64,000 nt of DNA from VAZQ01 sp963827585 (GTDB lineage: Bacteria > Pseudomonadota > Alphaproteobacteria > Rhizobiales > Xanthobacteraceae): NCBI GenBank assembly GCA_963827585.1, contig CAWHCK010000059.1:186001-250000 (forward strand). The letters are read 5' to 3'. The first letter of the stretch is position 1; every line of letters starts with the position of its first letter. A model generated the notes under the pieces. The model worked only from the letters and a program-made list of their open reading frames with translations, made no database searches and was not told the origin of the DNA. Position numbers and translations under genes: made by a program. Of the stretch, positions 61,886 through 64,000 are shown in pieces.

Positions 61886-62800
61886 ATGGCTTCGCCACAT
61901 CCCCGCCTCTTCGACCGCCACCTGCTGCGCGCGCGCCGCGGGCGCGCCGCGGCGCTCGGGCCGTCGAAGTTCCTGGTCGAGCGCGTGGCGGAGGATTTGT
62001 CCGACCGTCTGGCCGCGGTGCTCCGCCGCTTCGGATGCGCCGTCGATCTCGGCACCCCGACCGATGCCGTGCAGCGGGCGCTTGCGGCCAGCGGCAAGGT
62101 CGGCACGATCGTTGCGGCCCACGTGCCGGTCGCCGGCGGCGTCGTGGGCGATGCGTACCTTGTCGTTGCCGCCGATGAGGAGGCGCTGCCGTTGCGCGAC
62201 GCTTCGGTCGATCTGGTGGTGTCGGCGCTCGCGCTCCAATTCGTCAACGACCTGCCGGGGTCTCTCGTCCAGATCCGCCGCGCGCTCAAGCCCGACGGCC
62301 TGCTGCTCGCCGCGCTCGCCGGCGGCAATACGCTGATGGAGCTGCGCCAAGCCTTCGCTGCCGCAGAGGCCGAGATCGAGGACGGCGCATCGCCCCGCGT
62401 CGTTCCCTTCGCGGACGTGCGCGACATGGGCACGCTGCTTCAGCGCGCCGGCTTCGCGTTGCCGGTGACCGACGTCGACCGCATCACGGTGCGCTATGTC
62501 TCGCCGCTCGCGTTGATGCACGATCTGCGCCGCATGGGCGCGACCAATCCGCTGCTCGAGCGCAGCCGGCGTCCGCTCAAGCGCGCGACGTTGGCGCGGA
62601 TGATGGAGATCTACGCCGAGCGGTTCGCTGACGACGACGGCCGTATCCGGGCGACGTTCGAGATCGTCTGGCTGTCGGGCTGGGCGCCCCATGAGAGCCA
62701 GCAAAAGCCGTTGGCGCCGGGCTCGGCGCGCCAGCGCCTCGCCGATGTGCTGGGCACGAAGGAGATCCGGCTGCGAAGAACAGGGGACAGTGATCAGTAA
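61886..62800 (+). CDS. Methyltransferase-domain protein (BioC/NDUFAF5-like)
   Basis: A 304-residue protein resembling the SAM-dependent methyltransferase/hydroxylase group that includes complex I assembly factor NDUFAF5. It opens with PRLFDRHLLRARRGRAAA, then LPLRDASVDLVVSALALQFVNDLPG and IRRALKPDGLLLAALAGG. The SAM motif I is degenerate (CAVDLGTPTDAV), as in many of these. GGAGATG contains the start. The last eight residues and the stop are encoded by the left arm of an inverted repeat (62789-62805), so the C-terminus has been reshaped by a repeat insertion. Confidence 0.85.
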   Translation: MASPHPRLFDRHLLRARRGRAAALGPSKFLVERVAEDLSDRLAAVLRRFGCAVDLGTPTDAVQRALAASGKVGTIVAAHVPVAGGVVGDAYLVVAADEEALPLRDASVDLVVSALALQFVNDLPGSLVQIRRALKPDGLLLAALAGGNTLMELRQAFAAAEAEIEDGASPRVVPFADVRDMGTLLQRAGFALPVTDVDRITVRYVSPLALMHDLRRMGATNPLLERSRRPLKRATLARMMEIYAERFADDDGRIRATFEIVWLSGWAPHESQQKPLAPGSARQRLADVLGTKEIRLRRTGDSDQ

Positions 62801-62845
62801 TCAGAAAAGGCGCGCTGGATCGGCACGTTCTGATTACTGATCACT
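62789..62845. repeat. Perfect 17-base inverted repeat between convergent genes
   Basis: AGTGATCAGTAATCAGA (62789-62805) is exactly repeated in reverse at 62829-62845, with a 23-base loop; a further partial copy CTGATTACTGACTCC follows at 62844-62858. It is much more AT-rich than its surroundings and includes the stop codon of the methyltransferase. It may serve as a bidirectional terminator for that gene and mutT. Confidence 0.8.
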
Positions 62846-62861
62846 GATTACTGACTCCTGG

Positions 62862-63266
62862 TTACAGCAGCGCGGTCAGATGCGCCACCAGCGGCTCGTC
62901 GGCTGGCGGCATCGGGTAGTCCCGCAATCGATTCGCGCGCACCCAGGCCAACGCCTGGCCTTCCAGCGCGGTCGCTGTTCCTTCCCAGCGCCGGCAGACA
63001 TAGAGCGGCATCAGCAGATGGAAATCCGGGTAGCTGTGGCTGGCGAAGGTCAGCGGCGCGAGGCACGCCTCGTTGACGACGATGCCCAGTTCCTCCTTGA
63101 GCTCCCGGATCAGGGTTTCCTCGGGCCGCTCGCCCGCCTCGACCTTGCCGCCCGGAAATTCCCACAAGCCCGCCATCGGCCTGCCGGCCGGACGCTGCGC
63201 GAGCAGCACGCGGCCATCCGTGTCCACGAGGGCGCACGCGGCGACGAGGACGAGTTTTGCGCTCAC
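62862..63266 (-). CDS. mutT: 8-oxo-dGTP diphosphatase (Nudix hydrolase)
   Basis: A 134-residue MutT that removes oxidised GTP from the nucleotide pool. The Nudix box is GGKVEAGERPEETLIRELKEE at about residues 38-58, preceded by AQRPAGRPMAGLWEFPGG. The GTG at 63266 (SAKLVLVAACALVD) fits family starts better than the upstream ATG at 63323. It follows argJ on the same strand, the conserved order in this group. Confidence 0.92.
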   Translation of the reverse strand: MSAKLVLVAACALVDTDGRVLLAQRPAGRPMAGLWEFPGGKVEAGERPEETLIRELKEELGIVVNEACLAPLTFASHSYPDFHLLMPLYVCRRWEGTATALEGQALAWVRANRLRDYPMPPADEPLVAHLTALL

Positions 63267-63385
63267 GACGTATGACCGGGATGGCAGGTGCGGGCTAAGG
63301 AAGTTCGACCCGATTGAGGGCACTCTCGATTGTGACGTGCTGACTGCCGGCGGATTAGGTTTAGCGACATTCGTCCGGCATTACA

Positions 63386-64000
63386 TCACGACCGATAGTC
63401 CCCGTTGATCGCCACATACTCCTTGGTGAGGTCGCAGGTGAGCACCCGGTCGTGGCCGCGCCCGAGCCCGAGCGCGACCTTGAGCGTGATCTCGGGCTTC
63501 TTCATCAGCGCCGAGACCGCGGCCTCGTCATAGGCGGGATCGCGTGCACCCTTGTGGGCGACGCGGATGCCGCCGAACCAGATCGAGAGCCGGTCGCGGT
63601 CGGCGCGTTCGCCGGCTTTGCCGACCGCCATGACCACGCGGCCCCAGTTGGCGTCCTCGCCGGCGATCGCGGTCTTGACCAGGGGTGAGTTGGCGATCGA
63701 AAGCGCGATCTTGCGCGCCGACGGCTTCGACACCGCGCCCTCGACGATGATCTCGACCAGCTTGCGCGCGCCCTCGCCGTCGCGTGCGACCTGCTCGGCG
63801 AGATTGGCGAGGACGGCGTCGAATGCCTTGCGGAAGGCGGGCAGCCGCCGGTCTGACATGGTCGCGATTTTCGGCACGCCGCGGTCGGCGGCCGCGCCGG
63901 TTGCAAACGCCAGCAGCGTATCCGAGGTCGAGGTGTCGCCGTCGATCGTCACCGCATTGAAGGTGTCGACCACGCCCTGCTTGAGCACGGTTTGCAGCAC
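63386..64000 (-). CDS. argJ: Arginine biosynthesis bifunctional protein ArgJ (C-terminal part; cut by window edge)
   Basis: The visible 204 codons are the C-terminal half of ArgJ (ornithine acetyltransferase/glutamate N-acetyltransferase). They include FNAVTIDGDTSTSDTLL, the nucleotide-like loop IAGEDANWGRVVMA, and the conserved end DLTKEYVAINGDYRS. The autocleavage Thr that separates the alpha and beta chains lies beyond the right edge. The gene would recycle the acetyl group in arginine synthesis. It is upstream of mutT on the same strand with a 119-base gap. Confidence 0.93.
   Translation of the reverse strand: MLQTVLKQGVVDTFNAVTIDGDTSTSDTLLAFATGAAADRGVPKIATMSDRRLPAFRKAFDAVLANLAEQVARDGEGARKLVEIIVEGAVSKPSARKIALSIANSPLVKTAIAGEDANWGRVVMAVGKAGERADRDRLSIWFGGIRVAHKGARDPAYDEAAVSALMKKPEITLKVALGLGRGHDRVLTCDLTKEYVAINGDYRS

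Overview
The window reads as a chromosome segment of a high-GC alphaproteobacterium of the Hyphomicrobiales (Bradyrhizobium/Rhodopseudomonas/Xanthobacteraceae side). The reasons are the block lysC-ptsP-prfA-prmC, the families PhaR, DUF4167 and DUF1178, the grx-nitrilase-DUF1178 overlap chain, and several intergenic palindrome families typical of that order. No tRNA, rRNA, CRISPR array, insertion sequence or complete prophage was seen.

Region 1 (1-30.3 kb) is an aromatic, lignin-type catabolic island. It starts with a TRAP-type solute-binding protein (cut by the left edge), a broken O-methyltransferase and a broken membrane hydrolase-like gene. A leftward cluster follows: crotonase joined to feruloyl-CoA synthase, thiolase, SDR dehydrogenase and hot-dog thioesterase, which suits side-chain degradation of hydroxycinnamates. 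A rightward series comes next: 3-oxoadipate CoA-transferase (catI/catJ), 3-oxoadipyl-CoA thiolase (pcaF), then ligI, ligA, ligB and ligC of the protocatechuate 4,5-cleavage pathway. A Liv-type ABC importer follows (binding protein, LivH, LivM-LivG fusion, LivF). After it come four paralogues of the zinc-binding catalytic half of cobalamin-independent methionine synthase, in two pairs around a second binding protein and an intradiol ring-cleavage dioxygenase. An SDR and an acyl-CoA dehydrogenase close the island. The intradiol branch could feed 3-oxoadipate to CatIJ/PcaF, while LigAB/C/I form a parallel extradiol route. LigJ, LigK, vanillate demethylase, maleylacetate reductase and any pathway regulator are not in the window.

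Region 2 (30.3-42.8 kb) is mixed: macro-domain protein, patatin-like lipase diverging from a Zur-like Fur regulator, EamA transporter, ispG, a 28-codon membrane peptide candidate, DUF1345 protein, bicupin, an isolated contractile-tail sheath-tube gene, mtgA, rpmF, a GlcG-like protein and a gamma-glutamyltransferase.

Region 3 (42.8-48.4 kb) is a polyhydroxybutyrate module (phaR, a second mini gene holding only the PhaR N-terminal domain, phaA, phaB) with a membrane protein, a secreted histidine phosphatase and gloB. Region 4 (48.4-64 kb) is housekeeping: methyltransferases, DUF4167, prmC, prfA, ptsP, lysC, ubiG, an NAD-dependent dehydrogenase, EamA transporter, DUF1178, nitrilase, grxC, comF, mutT and the 3' part of argJ.

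A general caution: about a dozen genes have one or more net one-base frame breaks, several explained by an extra G or C in a short run. This looks more like residual sequencing error than decay, but it could be either. Genes typed 'pseudogene' here are mostly recognisable full-length genes with such breaks.
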